Source: Agrypnia vestita
Lineage: Eukaryota; Arthropoda; Insecta; Trichoptera; Phryganeidae
Direction of reading: 5' to 3'
Assembly (NCBI GenBank): GCA_016648135.1
Contig: JADDOH010023629.1
Span: 89,610-153,609, forward strand
Length of the DNA stretch: 64,000 nt
The position numbers and the translations under genes were made by a program. The stretch's first letter is position 1, and each line of letters begins with the position of its first letter. The notes below the pieces were generated by a model, which saw only the letters and a program-made list of their open reading frames with translations, was not told the DNA's origin and searched no databases. Positions 22,160 through 34,684 of the stretch are shown piece after piece.

Positions 22160-24530
22160 AAAAATATTATTAAAAATTCTATGGATCCACATTTCACATC
22201 TGCGTGTTTTGCGATTTTAGAACGTTGCCATTTTGTGTACTTAAAATATTATAAAACCTTTGGTTAATCAATTTTCATGTCCTAATTTACGCTAATAATA
22301 TGCGTCTTTATAAAAATATAAATTAATTAAAAAAGTAAACTCTATTTTAACAGATCAACTACAGTAAGTACATTTTATTTAAAAGGAATTATCCATTAAT
22401 AAAAGGTTAAATTTTTGAGACAATGTGTTTCATAATTCACATAATAAAAAACCGATAAATAAAGTGAGTTCAACTCTCAATACCATGAGTATATGCTTAA
22501 AGGAACGTACATGATATAGTTAAAATAACCAATTATATTAAATAATGCAGTAAAAAAGTAGAATATTAAAAGAAACGACAATTGCAAAATACGGAAGTAA
22601 GCCATGCAAAAGTTTAGTTAATTAATAAAAGTTTACTTTGTTTTTATCATTATTGAATTTAACAGAATTTTCAAATGTTTAATCGTAATTTTATAATATT
22701 TTTTCAAAAAACTTTTAATATCTGAAATTTTGTCGATATTTATCGTTTCACAAGGATATCACATATCAAGGATTTTTGAGGAGTTAGTCTTAGTATCCTG
22801 TCTTCACAGTATTAATAATGAAAACGGTTAATTGATTTTCAGAAATGTAATCATTGTACTATATAGTACCTACGTTTTTGATTGGATTCAATGAAATCAA
22901 AGTAAAAAAAGAGCATTAAAATTTTTTTAAGGTAACGAAAATATAATTCTGAAACATTCTTGTATGTAAAAGTTTACCAAATTTCAGTTCACGAGAGGTA
23001 ATAATTTAAAAGGTTATGAACGGCTACATCAATCAAAATGCCTTAACAGCAGCTTTTATCCAACGGGCCTTTGAAAGGTTAATCATATTATCTACGGGGT
23101 GAGCTGATTTATTTATCGCAGTTGATCTCAAACGCCCGAATGAGATATCAGGTTTAAAGGGCGTTATTTTCATGTAATAGCGCCCGCATGTAAGATTTTA
23201 TTTTATTTCGTAGTTTATCCTGATAAAATTTAAATGATAAAATATAAATGTATGGCGATAAATTCCATGAAATTCAATGTTTACAAAAACAAACAAAACA
23301 TTAAAAATACATGTTGATCTCGTGAAATACTAAACACACTTACAACGTACTTGGCTCAAAGTATCAAATTTATACCTATACCATGGAGTTTTACAAAAAA
23401 TCTTACTATACAGCAAGAAAGCGTCTCACGCATATGATTTTATTGATATACGCATATACTGTGATCGTTTTTAGTAGGTACTATGGTTGTTAATTTTTTT
23501 TAAGAGGCTTAGTGCTAAGCGAAATTATAGTATATGCGTAAAAATCAAAAAAACTACGTACTAAAATTATTTTAATGTAACATTCTGGAATTACTAAAAG
23601 GTACAAATGTTTTTTAGTAACATTTTATAAAAGCGTGTTTTTTTATAAAATATTGTATTACTAGGCAATTGGCCCTCATTGGATTTAATTATTATGGAAC
23701 CGTATTAAAAAAATTGTTACTTCTCTTATTAAATATGATTTTATAAAAAAATAATACCTGCTTTTATTATTTTGTGTACTTAACAGTTTTTGTTATGAAC
23801 TTTATAAAAATACATATTGTTAAAATAATTTGAATATTACAAACTAAATAATTATAAACATTCTCTTTCTCATCACAAACTATTCAATGATAGGCAAAAT
23901 TTCATCATTGAATGAAATATTAAAACTTGTATAGAATTAATAAGTAATACATTCGTCTAGAATATGGTATATAATACTAAAATTTTCACAAAGCTAATTA
24001 TTTTACATCTTAAATGGATCACAAAATGGATTAATCTAAAATGGATTACAAAATAATTTATAATAAGGAATTAATTACTTAAGTTAGTAACTAAATATTA
24101 AGTACTAAAACTAACAAAGTGATTAATTCAAGAGCAATTGAGCAGCCTTGTTAGATGCCTACGTAATTATGTGCCACAAGCTGTACTATCACACGTTCTG
24201 TAAAGTGATGTCTAGGACCAGTTAATTAACATTATCAAGTACAAACGCAATTACAGGTTTGTCTAGGAGAGATTCAATTTTAATGTTATAAATTCATTGA
24301 TTTCTTTAATTAAGATAAATTATAGTCATCTCCCAGAGACGAATCTATTTACATGGAAAACATGTGTCTAAGACTTTATATGGTAGTAAGTGATCACTTT
24401 ACACAATTTTTACCAATTCTACAGTAAGAACATCCACACATTACCAAAATACAAATGTTTTATATCTGTCTTCTTTCAAATATTTGAAGGGACTGTGCTA
24501 TAGCCATCTATAGTCGAAAATTAGTATTTC
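22160..24530. other. AT-rich non-coding stretch with one GC-richer segment
   Basis: No gene or repeat copy recognised. The segment 23010-23210 is GC-richer and single-copy (for example CTACGGGGTGAGCTGATTT and AAAGGGCGTTATTTTCATG) and may be a conserved non-coding element. Confidence 0.4.
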
Positions 24531-24539
24531 TCATACGTA

Positions 24540-24690
24540 GTATACATAGATGTCTCCGGTGGTAATGATAGATTTATATTTTTAAAACATATACACAACT
24601 TTTTTTTTTTTTATAATGTATGTATGTTCTTACGGTGGAATTGGTGAACGTTACATTGTGCAAAGTGATTGCTTAAGTCAGCTAATACAG
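24540..24690 (-). repeat. Diverged arm of the inverted-repeat family at 25410
   Basis: TAGATGTCTCCGGTGGTAAT, GGTGAACGTTACATTGTGCA and AGTGATTGCTTAAGTCAGC match the loop and right arm of the element at 25410-25875 with several changes. Confidence 0.5.
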
Positions 24691-25409
24691 GTAAACTACC
24701 CTATAAAGACGTCTTTACATGTTTCCCATATAAGCAGCTTTGTGAGAATTCTATAATTTATCGTAATTAATGATTATCCCTCAAACATTATTATTTCTAG
24801 AACATACATATAAAAATTATTGATTTCTGATTTACGAATCAAAATGATTTTTTATAAAATTATTCAACATTATTGTTCAACTATGAATGACAATAATATC
24901 GTATTACATACAGTTTTCATATGGGACTATAAAACGATGCATATTTTTTATTATTTTTATTTCGTCTATGTATAACGTAAATCAAACAAAATGTTTGATT
25001 TTATACGGAGGGTCCGTTGATCATTCTGTAATATACCTACCCTAATAATTCTGTACACATTGTACCTACGATGTAAATCTTCTGAAGTATGTTTACCGAA
25101 TATTAATATGGATGTTAATCCACGGGGAGTTAACATATCGTGTATAATAATGAGATTCTCTTTATGTTGGACTTCAGTTTCCGTTCGATTTTTCGGATAA
25201 TATTTTATAAGAAATAAACAGTTTTTCAAGAAATAATTATTATTTTTTTTTATTGTTTCATTATTCCTCTATTATTAATATATATTACATGAATAAATTA
25301 TTATAATTCATCAATTATTTATTTAATTAATTAATTAATTCATAATATTTTGAGTATGTCCAAATTTTTCCGAACAGTACTGGATTTTTGTCACAGGGAC
25401 ATCATTAAT

Positions 25410-25875
25410 CAATCAATGTATATTATAGATGTCTCACACTGAGGACTGACGAAACTGTATTTTTATGGGAAAGTAGGTATAGAAGTCTTTGGGTGTACAT
25501 AGGGCTTACGACCTATCGTACGGCTGGCTTAAGTGATCACTTTAAGAATTTCATTTCAAAGATAGAGGATATTGCTAACAAATTCCAAAATCAATATAGA
25601 TGTCTCATTAGCGACATCTGTGGTAATTTAAGGGGAATGAAAAAGTGTGAAACGTGGCGTATAATTTAAATATATATACAACTTCCAAAAATCAGTAGAC
25701 ATGGTATTATTCTATCATGGGTGAAAATGGCAAACGTTACATTGTGTAAAGAGTGATCACTTAAGCCAGCCGTACGATAGGTCGTAAGCCCTATGTACAC
25801 CCAAAGACTTCTATACCTACTTTCCCATAAAAATACAGTTTCATCTCTGTGAAACATCTATAATATACATTGATT
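25410..25875. mobile_element. Inverted-repeat element with 125-135 bp arms
   Basis: The left arm (25410-25546) and right arm (25752-25875) are nearly identical inverted copies, including GGGCTTACGACCTATCGTAC and GGCTTAAGTGATCACTTT. The ends are AATCAATGTATATTATAGATG. TTAA-rich tracts border both sides (25314-25343 and 25873-25894). One arm recurs alone at 61540-61705. The 63-codon - strand ORF lies in the right arm and is not a gene. Confidence 0.8.
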
Positions 25876-26119
25876 AATTAATTAATTAATTAATTGTAAA
25901 ATTAATATCTTAAAAAGAAACAATATATATTTTTAAAAATTAATATGTAATTAAACAAAAGAGTTCTTGAATTAAAAATAATGTGTTTATTTTTTAGAGT
26001 GTATTTATTTGTATTTAAGTATAACAGCTATGAATATATTTTTACTTATAAAGAATCTTAAGATATTAATAAAAATCTATATATCTATCGACTCGAATCT
26101 GGCACTATCGTTCATAATG

Positions 26120-26360
26120 GATATCTGGTGACAACGCTAATGTTTCTAAGTGAAGCCTGGAATTTGCGAAAACGGAAACTGGAGAAAATAGGAGCAAATG
26201 TGAGTTTGTTTGTTTCATAGTGGATGGAATTAAAAAAGGGTCTCTAAGATGGTTTGCTTATATAAAACGTACGAGCGAGTAGAGGACAATAAAACGGGTG
26301 TTGAAGACAGTATAAACAGAAGGCGTCCGCGGTACCTGATAACATCGGATAACCAAATTT
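26120..26360 (+). pseudogene. LINE reverse transcriptase C-terminal relic
   Basis: SEAWNLRKRKLEK-like residues, then LRWFAYIKRTSE and RAIKRVLK-like, then EGVRGT follow the order of the insect LINE tail at 14045 (LRWFGH.ER..E...). Heavily decayed, with stops. Confidence 0.4.
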
Positions 26361-26454
26361 GAAAGCAAATAAAATGTTAAAGTGTCAACTACCGAAATTA
26401 TTATTTTTGTTAATATCTTTACTTTTAATATTTTATTTTTTAGTTTATGTTGCA

Positions 26455-26500
26455 TTGTGAGGGGACTGTTGGCCCCGAAACATGTTGATAATCGAATAAA
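26455..26500 (+). ncRNA. Degraded hammerhead-like motif
   Basis: TGTGAGGGGACTGTTGGCCCCGAAACATG: a GGGG/CCCC stem capped by a loop and followed by GAAAC. The first core box reads GTGAGGG rather than CTGANGA, so it is a decayed version. The piece that follows (TTGATAATCGAATAAAAAG) contains AATAAA. Confidence 0.3.
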
Positions 26501-26519
26501 AAGTGGTTGGTACAAAGTT

Positions 26520-28010
26520 TTTCCTTATTATTGACATATTTTTTCCACTGTACATGGTAGACGTTTCCGATCTTTTTTCTTTCTGAACAGTAATCTTATT
26601 TCATCTTTTCTTCTTGTACAGTGGTCATGTTCATGTTGTTTTTTTTAATAATTCAAAGGTGTTATGTCCATTAATAATTTTATTTATAAAAATAAGAATT
26701 TTATTTACTTATTTATCTAAATGTCATTATCTGTAAGCTTTCTAGCATCTCTTTGATTCTTGTGTATCGATTTCTTTTGGTATAATTCGTAATACTTTAT
26801 TTTGGAGCGCTGTTAAATTCAATTCTTCTTCATTAGCCAGAAATAGTATACTACTGCAGTAGTTGATGTGGCGGACTTTGGTTGCGTTATATATTTTTGC
26901 ACGATTTTGCTTTAATATATCTTCTGAATCTTCTCAAGAGTAAAATTCGTTTTGCTATTTTTTTGTTACATAATTTGTGTTTAACGAAAAGTTTGATTTA
27001 TGATCTGTAATAATATTTACAAGAATTTTTGTATAAAAAAATGCACGACTTTTTCATAATGTGTTTACCTAAAATTAAACGTATTTTAACGTAATATTAA
27101 TTTTGAAATTACTCAAAAAGTATTTGGTGTCAACATTACGAAATAATTTCCCTTAAATGGGGATTAAGACGCACAAGGTGCGTTGATTACGTTTCCGATT
27201 TAAATAAACCACGTAAAAATGTAAGCGGAGGAAATGATTTAAATCAAACACTCGGCGCTCTTTTTAATAAACGTGCGGGAATAATGAAAAAATGCTAATG
27301 GCATGCTGGAAGTGTCAAAAGAACCACCAAACCCAATACCCTGTTCGTCAAGTTAATTAAATTGTGTAACGGCCCTCGGGGGGAGGGCCACTGTCAACCC
27401 CTTCGCTGTCCGCAGCCATGAAGACATTTACTTTTTTTACGTTTAATAGGCTAGTCGTTTAGTGTTGGTCGGGGGGCCGCCGCTGTAAAGAAAAAATAAT
27501 CAAGAGCGTGAAATTTTATTGTCGCGCCACTGTTCAATTAACGCCGACGGAGTATTTCAGATTTATTTTTGACCAGTACCTCGCGTTAAGTACTGCTCAG
27601 ACAAAGTTGGTTTTAATCAAATTTATAATGAACTCTGTTAGTAGCCGCATGGGTTTATTAATTTAACAAACGTTTCAGAACGTATAATTTTTTGGTTCTT
27701 TTTTATCACCCTGCAGAAAAAAAATGATACCGAGACCAGTTAGTAAGTAAATAAACCGAAGCGATTAAAATGAGTGTTCATAATAAATTTGATTAAAAAT
27801 GAATGACACAAAGCGTGTGAATTAAATCTAAAAAATATATATTAAATAATTCTTCCGATGGCTGAAATATTTCATTTCGATATAAACCATTTAAAAAATT
27901 AATACACCTTTGTTATAAGATTTTTGTGTTCAAATATTGTGATTTGCAAATAAATCCCATTTAATGAAATTGATCATTTTATGATTTTCAGCGACAAAAA
28001 AATTTCATCT
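26520..28010. other. Non-coding stretch, partly GC-richer (27130-27600)
   Basis: 27130-27600 is GC-richer than its surroundings, single-copy, without ORF, and includes GGCCCTCGGGGGGAGGGCC, a self-complementary run. It is a candidate conserved non-coding block. The remainder is AT-rich with nothing recognised. Confidence 0.4.
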
Positions 28011-28012
28011 TT

Positions 28013-28062
28013 ATAATAATAATTTCGCTGTCTGTCTGTCCGTCCATCCGTCCGTGTGACTT
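28013..28062 (-). repeat. 3' tail of a family R retroposon
   Basis: On the - strand CGGACGGATGGACGGACAGAC is followed by AGCGAAATTATTATTAT, the tail seen at 3460-3516, 61380-61434 and 62925-62960. Only the tail is present. Confidence 0.6.
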
Positions 28063-28069
28063 CATGTAC

Positions 28070-30315
28070 CGTTTATAACTTTTTTATAGTAAATTAATAT
28101 TATATTAAAAAAATATTTAGGAATTTTTTTTTCAATTTTTTAATTTTTTTTACTGTGTTTGTTTTTAAATAAAATAAATGAATACTTATTCCTTAGGAAG
28201 CGACATGTAATGTAAAGTGTTAAGTAGAAATTAATTGTCAATTTACAATCATGTTTTGCTCACCAAGGATAAGAGTATTTATTTTTTAATAATAATGTTT
28301 TTAGTCAACATGAAATCAGTGCTATCAATAATATATTTTGAATATTGAAAATTATAACATCGCGTATATTTTATTTTTGCTGATGTTAAAACACCCTCCC
28401 CCCACGGTGTCTGATCGATTAGCAGTCAGCCTATTAATCACCATCTGGTTGTTGCGTAATCTTAACAAAATGTTCTAACTAGCCGAGCTTTATATTCCCT
28501 TGACTCGTTAACTAGGATTCTGTCTCAACAGATACAAGGCGAAACATACTTCAAGACTTCAGGCAATGTTCTGGGTGAACTAGTTATATGTGTGTATAGT
28601 GATGAAGAAATAATGTATTGTATAAGATAAGCAGTGATACATACAATGTAATTAATCATCATTGGAATAAAAATGTGCGTCAGCTTTATCCTCAGTCAGA
28701 TTGCACGATGTTTGTGCAGAAAAATCTGAAATATTCTGAAGTTGAGCTCTTGTATTTTACTTCTATAATTTATGTATCGTGTGCTATATACCTAGTGGAT
28801 CGGAAGTAATGTTATGTATATTATATAAACTGACGAAGAAATCGTGATTAATGGATTCATGCCTGAATGCAAAGACGAAATGAAATTTTTAAAAGTTTTC
28901 TCAGTTTTTCTCACTTTTTTCTCCATTTTTCTCAGGTTGTCAATATCGTTAATATTTGAATATATTTAAAATATTTGTTCTGACACGCCCTGACCCAGGA
29001 ACAATAAGAATTCATCTGATATTTTGGAAAAAATTGACTCTTTTGTTTCAAAATTCTGACAGTATTTTTCTATATTATTTTTTAGTAGTTTAGGAAATTT
29101 CTACCAAGAACATACTTATATTTCAGTACCATTTAGCAAGTTAGGTATTTTATTTAAAGTGTTCGAAATCAAGTTATTATAAAGTAAACTTTAATTTTCT
29201 AAATTAAACAGCGATATTTTTCTAAAAAATTCATTACATGGGCGGTGTAACAAGCTCCGCCGAAGTGATTGAAAAATGAATATTCAAAACATTGTAGCTT
29301 AATATTTAGTTTGTCTCTAAATGTCTGATGATAATTGTGTTATTCCAATGTGACAAAATATTGATAAATGTTATAAAAAATGTCCTTCTACGTATGATGT
29401 AACACTTTTTGTCAAAAACTTGCGAAAATATGATTAAAACATGATTCTGTCTCCAATAGATGGGTGTTTTCAGAAAAAATCTTTTAAAAATTTATTTCCA
29501 TTGGAAACCGGATCCATTGATCAGTAAGTGAAAGCTAATACAAAAGATTACGTAGCCCGCGATTTAATTAAGTACTTTAAATTTCTACTTTTGATCAGCC
29601 AGTAATTTGATACAGCACCTTTATATACAAAGGATTCTGTAAGAACCATTATCAATTTACAGTTCTGGCTTTTTGATAAAATAAATATTTTTTCTTTTAT
29701 CCTTTACGGGCCCTCCTAATGTCTTTTCCATAGGCAGTTTATTTTCCCTTGTTTTCGTACGTCCCCGCTAGCGATCGCGGTGCCCGTCGCTTTCCACTTG
29801 TTCGTCCGAGTCCTTCATCACCGTAAATATTTGATGGTAAAATTACCAGGTAAACATTTCCAGTGTTGATGGGTGATCAAGCGAAAGCGGAAAGCATTTT
29901 GTTATCAGTCTGCGGATGTATAAATTCGGGTGGAGGGCCGGAGAGAAGGAAAATGTATAAACATGATTGAGCAAACAAAGTATTATATTTTACGCGGGTA
30001 CGCGCAAAGTTGCAAAAGGTGTACTCGCAAAAACTAAATTATTTGAAACGAAATAAACAATGATAAAGTTTCATAATTAAAAAGTTTAATAATAATAAAG
30101 TTTTATACTACTTGATTTTCGCAGTGTATCATTAAATTTAAAACAAAGTATGTTTAATCTATTAGAAGATATATTGAAAAAATCTTTTTTTATTAATAAA
30201 CTTAAGTAATATCGATAAAGTCGCTTGCTTTTTATAGCTAGGGTTCACTTTGCAGCCATGGCCAGTGCTTACGTGCCCATTAATTACATTTATATTTACA
30301 AAAATAATACATTTA
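28070..30315. other. Non-coding stretch with GC-richer islands
   Basis: 28385-28590 and 29700-29960 are GC-richer, single-copy and without coding frames; the second includes GATCGCGGTGCCCGTCGC. They are possible conserved non-coding elements. The 63-codon ORF at 28618 has no supporting features. Confidence 0.4.
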
Positions 30316-30321
30316 CACTGT

Positions 30322-30420
30322 AAAAGCGGTGTACTAAGACAGAAGAGCATGGCGTTCTATTCTCTCTACTATCCCTGATTAGAAATGGCGTGAAGGATAG
30401 TTAGTAATGTGGAATAGAAT
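30322..30420 (+). pseudogene. LINE 3' end fragment
   Basis: AGCGGTGTACTAAGACAGA and GGCGTTCTATTCTCTCTA match 15810-15865, the last part of the LINE tail interrupted by mariner. Confidence 0.6.
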
Positions 30421-30715
30421 GTGGTGTCAAGTTATAATTTAACTGTAATTAAAATCAGCGATATATTGGTGATTTTTTTATAAAAGACTATTTGTCTGTT
30501 GATTTATATATATTTAACATAAATTTTTAATGCTGAATTTGTAGTTTATATAGCTACAGTTCTGTGTTAATATTAATGATTCTTTAAACACAGATATTTT
30601 TAAAGTCTGTTTTCATGTTACTTTCCTTTAATACGGTTGTGCAGTGGTTAGAATCCACGCCGGTAACCAGGTAGTTTTGTTTTGAATTTTCTTAGATTTT
30701 CACGGCCACTCAGAA

Positions 30716-30904
30716 TCTTATGATTTGTGTCTTCTGGGGTATTATGCCGTATTTTTACCTTTCTAGCCTTTCTTTTAGAGCTGATCTGTTGTTGTGAGTG
30801 TTGGTGCTGTGACCGCAAAACCAACCCTTGAAGTGGGATCCGAAACGCCAGCCAGAAAGGTAGTAAAAACACGGCATAATACCCCAGAAGACACAAATCA
30901 GAAG
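30716..30904. repeat. Inverted repeat with arms of about 53 bp
   Basis: GTGTCTTCTGGGGTATTATG on the left (30727-30746) is mirrored by CATAATACCCCAGAAGACAC on the right. The arms run 30716-30768 and 30851-30904 with few mismatches. The overlapping 82- and 60-codon frames on the two strands mirror each other because of the repeat and are not genes. Confidence 0.8.
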
Positions 30905-30999
30905 TTTTGTTTTGGTTTGGGTCTCTACCGAGAATTTTTCGTTTTAATTCTAGTTATTTTACTAATTTTATTGTAAGAAATAAAATTAATAATTTTTGG

Positions 31000-31980
31000 A
31001 ACCATTAAAACGTATGCAGGGATGTTAAGGATACGTGTATCTGAGACATATAACGCGTTTTTCTTTTGCATTCTCCATATATGCTTCTCTGTGTCACCTC
31101 TTCAGGAATAAGACGTCATGATTTATATGCTATGTAAATTTTATAGTACATTGTACAGGATGACGCCTGAATAATTGATTACAGGCAAAACTTGGTACGT
31201 AGTAACGTTACATCACTACATGACGATACACCATAGGAGAAATTTCTATTTGTGAAGACGCGTTTCTGAAATTATAAGATAACAGTCACTAAGGATGTCG
31301 TGTAACATGAGAATGAGTAATTCTGCATCGAATAGTCCTAATGTTATGAATTTATTTTGCATTGTTTACCTGAAGTTTTGATATTATTTTTTTAACCGAT
31401 CTTAAATTTATTTTGAAAATTAAATACTTCCAACATATTACACTGTTTGTCCTATTAATTACGAAGAATAAATATTACCAGTGTTTTTTAAAATTGTTTT
31501 AAAGTGTTTTAATTTTAAAAATTGTTATTTTCATTATAAATCGTCGGTGTAGCGCAAGAAGTCATTAAGTGACATTTTTGGTAAAACCGAGTTGAAGGCA
31601 CTATGGATTATTTTTTATGTAAACTATGAGAGCGAGAAGTCATCAATACATTTTTTTGGCCATGAAACGGCTAATTTGCGCATGAAAAAATTCATTCATT
31701 TATTAAATTTTATTTGTTTAAATAGAAATCATCAGGTTACTTAATGACATTTTATTTTCTCTAATATGCTACCGTACATATAGTGTGCACACTTTTTCAT
31801 CACAAATCATTAACCGGTTTTAGTAATTTCTGGCACAAATTCCATATGACAAGCGCTTTTAAATAACCATTGCAGATTTAAGGCATAGAAACTTTGAAAG
31901 CAATTTGCCGCAAAACATGAATTTGTTATTGTTATGACTTCATGCGCCATATTAACGAAATATTGTTTAATATCTTCTTC
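31000..31980. other. AT-rich non-coding stretch, nothing recognised
   Basis: No ORF of note, tRNA-like box or repeat copy found by eye. Confidence 0.5.
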
Positions 31981-31984
31981 TTCT

Positions 31985-32545
31985 TTTTTTTTAGTAGATC
32001 TGTTGATCTGTGTTACAGAAAACTACGCCTCCTGGGATGACGAGGTTCAGCTATCCCTACATATTTTCGGTGGTCTTACCGGTAGGCGTCGTCCAGAAAG
32101 GATTTCACTCGATGCTGTATGCACGAGTCTGTCACTGTCCATTCTGGCTATGTGATCCCGCCAGAATCTCCTTCTGGATCTACTACATCGTGCTATGTTC
32201 TCTATTTTGCAAGTTTTCCTTATGTCTTCATTTCGGACACGGTTACGCAGAGTTTTTCCAGTAATGGATCTTAGCACCTTCATTTCAGTTGTTCTGAGAA
32301 GTATTTTGGTGCGGACAGTGTCAGCCCGCGTCTCTACAGCATGTGTTATAATAGGTCGCACGCATGTCTTGTATATTTTGACCTTACTTTCAAAATGCAT
32401 ATTTTTGTTTTTCCAGACCAAATTCTTGAGACACCCTGATATGGTGGATGGCTCTCGGACTTAGGTATACAGGTCGCTAAGGCTACAGATTTCTACACCT
32501 AAATATCTGAGGCTCATGACTTGTTCCACAGGCTCATTATTAATA
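31985..32545 (-). pseudogene. LINE reverse transcriptase C-terminal relic, best preserved
   Basis: Reading the - strand from about 32545: EQVMSLRYLGVEI, a gap with stops, then an open frame 32421-32047 (124 codons) with KVKIYKTCVRPIITHAVETR, TEMKVLRSITGKTLR, RNEDIRKTC and RRFWRDHIARMDSDR, followed by a GRRLPVRPPK tail. This is the post-RT and C-terminal part of insect non-LTR endonuclease/reverse transcriptase proteins. The RT catalytic motif is not included and there is no upstream half, as in 5'-truncated insertions. The 3' end carries AAAAAAAAAGAAGAAG. Confidence 0.8.
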
Positions 32546-33060
32546 TGTTTATTATCGATTTTCGTAAATATTTTTTAGTGAATATTAAATGTAGTTTCAA
32601 AATATTATATAATGGAAGAGGTCGATCAATATTATTGCGTATTGTGAATAGTTGCGGTTTTAGGAAATGCACGTCCGATTGCAGCACACAGAGCAATATC
32701 CGGTTTATGGAATAATTCATAAAATCGAAAATAACAATGATCGTACCATGCACTCGTGCAGCCATTCTCTACTGAGGAAAATGTTAATATGAAATAATAC
32801 AGCATTGTTTACTCGCTGCTAAATAAATATAAAGACTCAGGGCGGTCGCCCCCTACCCCCCACTATAGCAGTGGTTCAGAGGAGCCCCACGTGTTTTGAA
32901 ATTCAAAATAATATTTTTCAAAGCGCGGGCCCCATTAGGCCTAATCGATTCGAGAGGCCAAACAGGCTCTGCTAAATAAATAATTATCACCTCTTATTAG
33001 TAATTCAGAATTGCCTTGGTTGCTAAAAGCCAAGCCAGGAAAACTATTCGTTTGATTTTT

Positions 33061-33224
33061 TATTTATTTTACAGGCCAAGAGGCCCAATTACAGATGAGA
33101 AAGACATGACAAAATACTCAGGCTTGAGTAAATCACATACATTAGTTGTGACCTCACCGGGAATTGAATCGGAAACTTCGGTGCGAGAAGCCAGTGTCAT
33201 GCCCACTGGGCTACGAGGACCGCC
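33061..33224 (-). mobile_element. tRNA-derived SINE, family P, copy 2
   Basis: On the - strand CTCGTAGCCCAGTGGGCATG begins the head; a diverged B box (GATTCAATTCCCGG) and the body AATGTATGTGATTTACTCAAG follow. Confidence 0.8.
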
Positions 33225-33282
33225 TAATTTTTAAGATTTAAAAATGTTAATATTTATAAAATATAGATATAATACCTATAAA

Positions 33283-33462
33283 GTAGTTTGTTGGTCTTGT
33301 GGTTAGGACATTCGCCTCGTGATCCAAAGGTCGTGGGTTTGAGCCTAACTCCAGACTAGCATGTTAATCCTATTTTCATAGCACAAGCGTTTAGCTTAGT
33401 TTGAAAATAGTAAGAATATTGATGTGACACGAATTCCGTGTTCGCGTCTCTATTTATTTAAA
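33283..33462 (+). mobile_element. tRNA-derived SINE, family S, copy
   Basis: Head GTAGTTTGTTGGTCTTGTGG, then TCGCCTCGTGATCCAAAGG, B box GGGTTTGAGCC, body with CACAAGCGTTTAGCTTAG and TTGATGTGACACG, A-rich 3' end. It lies 60 bp from a family P copy in the opposite orientation. Confidence 0.85.
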
Positions 33463-33469
33463 AAAAATT

Positions 33470-34680
33470 GTAAAAGTATTATTATTGTTATAATCTGGTA
33501 GTAGTACTACTGTAATTATATATAGAATTGACGTAGGGAATTCTAAATGAAAAAGGAGCCAAAATAAGACACCGTGAGCCGAAAAAAGACACAGAGACAC
33601 CGATAGGCGAAGGCGAATATGAGCAGATGTGGGATAGACACTGAAAATTGAAGAATTGCGGCCCATGACCGAGTATAGCAGCGTAAAAAAGTACATTACG
33701 CCAGGGAAACAAGTGAAAGGAATAGGGTTGATGCAATTTCTGAAAAGGAGAAAGTGGATAGACAGGGAGGAAGATCTATCTCTAAGAAACCTCTGCTTAA
33801 CTGATAGATGTGCACAACTTGTTGGAAGGGTGTGCGGTTGGAATAGGCTTCCTCAGACACGCTCGGACGCAAAACCGATAAAACATGGACGACGTCATCT
33901 TCGTAACGAGGGACCATCGAATAAGATATAGAATTTAATCTTTGAACTATGTAAATCAATTTTTAAACCTCTGGCTACCCCGTCTGTGTATTAATTATAT
34001 TGAATGTCATCCATTACAAATTTTACGCTTTAGGACCCTGAATAAATTAAAATTCAAGTAAAGTAAAAATTTATCTTCTTCTACTTATGTATCATTATGG
34101 CGATTAAAATTAATATTAAAAAAATTAACAATTTATTTTAATTCAGCCAATCCGCGAGCTGACAGCTTGTCGCATTGAAATAATTTCATTTCCCCACTTA
34201 AACTAGTTATGTAGTTATCCAACAATATAAATGACGCCATAAAAATTTAAGGACACCCTTAATTTTTAATGTTCAGCCAAGCTTCAGAAATGTTAATAAT
34301 CCAGAGCGCGGGCGGACACTCGGCTCGCGACGGTCGTAATTACTTCCGGAAAAACGCAATTGTCTCTGAAAAAGTGCCTCCTCATGTTGACGCATGGGTT
34401 TACCCCGTGTAAAACATACAGAAGCTTCCCGCGGGTGATGAGATTTGCTCCCACGAGATTAACAGCACTGCTCTACGTGTCTGGCTTCGTATGATAAAAA
34501 AATTAACATCAGGATAATGCGAAAAAATCATCATGATAACTAGTCAGGATCACACCTACGCGAGCGCCCAAAAAATGAACGTTTTTTAAAGATTATTTAA
34601 GAATAAACAAATAAAAGTATAAGAAAAAAAAAGGCATATAATCAATTAAACATTAAGGTGTGTAAAACAATTAACAAACT
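33470..34680. other. Non-coding stretch with unrecognised ORFs and a GC-richer block
   Basis: Overlapping open frames on both strands between 33454 and 33959 (up to 91 codons) show no motif I recognise; their overlap on opposite strands suggests composition or a decayed transposon. 34130-34490 is GC-richer, single-copy and non-coding (for example GAGCGCGGGCGGACACTC), a candidate conserved element. Confidence 0.35.
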
Positions 34681-34684
34681 AACT

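Noticed and set aside
25666..25857. 63-codon ORF
   Set aside because: It lies wholly within the arm and loop of an inverted-repeat element.
28021..28062. Simple (GTCC/GTCT)n microsatellite
   Set aside because: It is the tail of a family R retroposon, shared with three other places, rather than an independent microsatellite.
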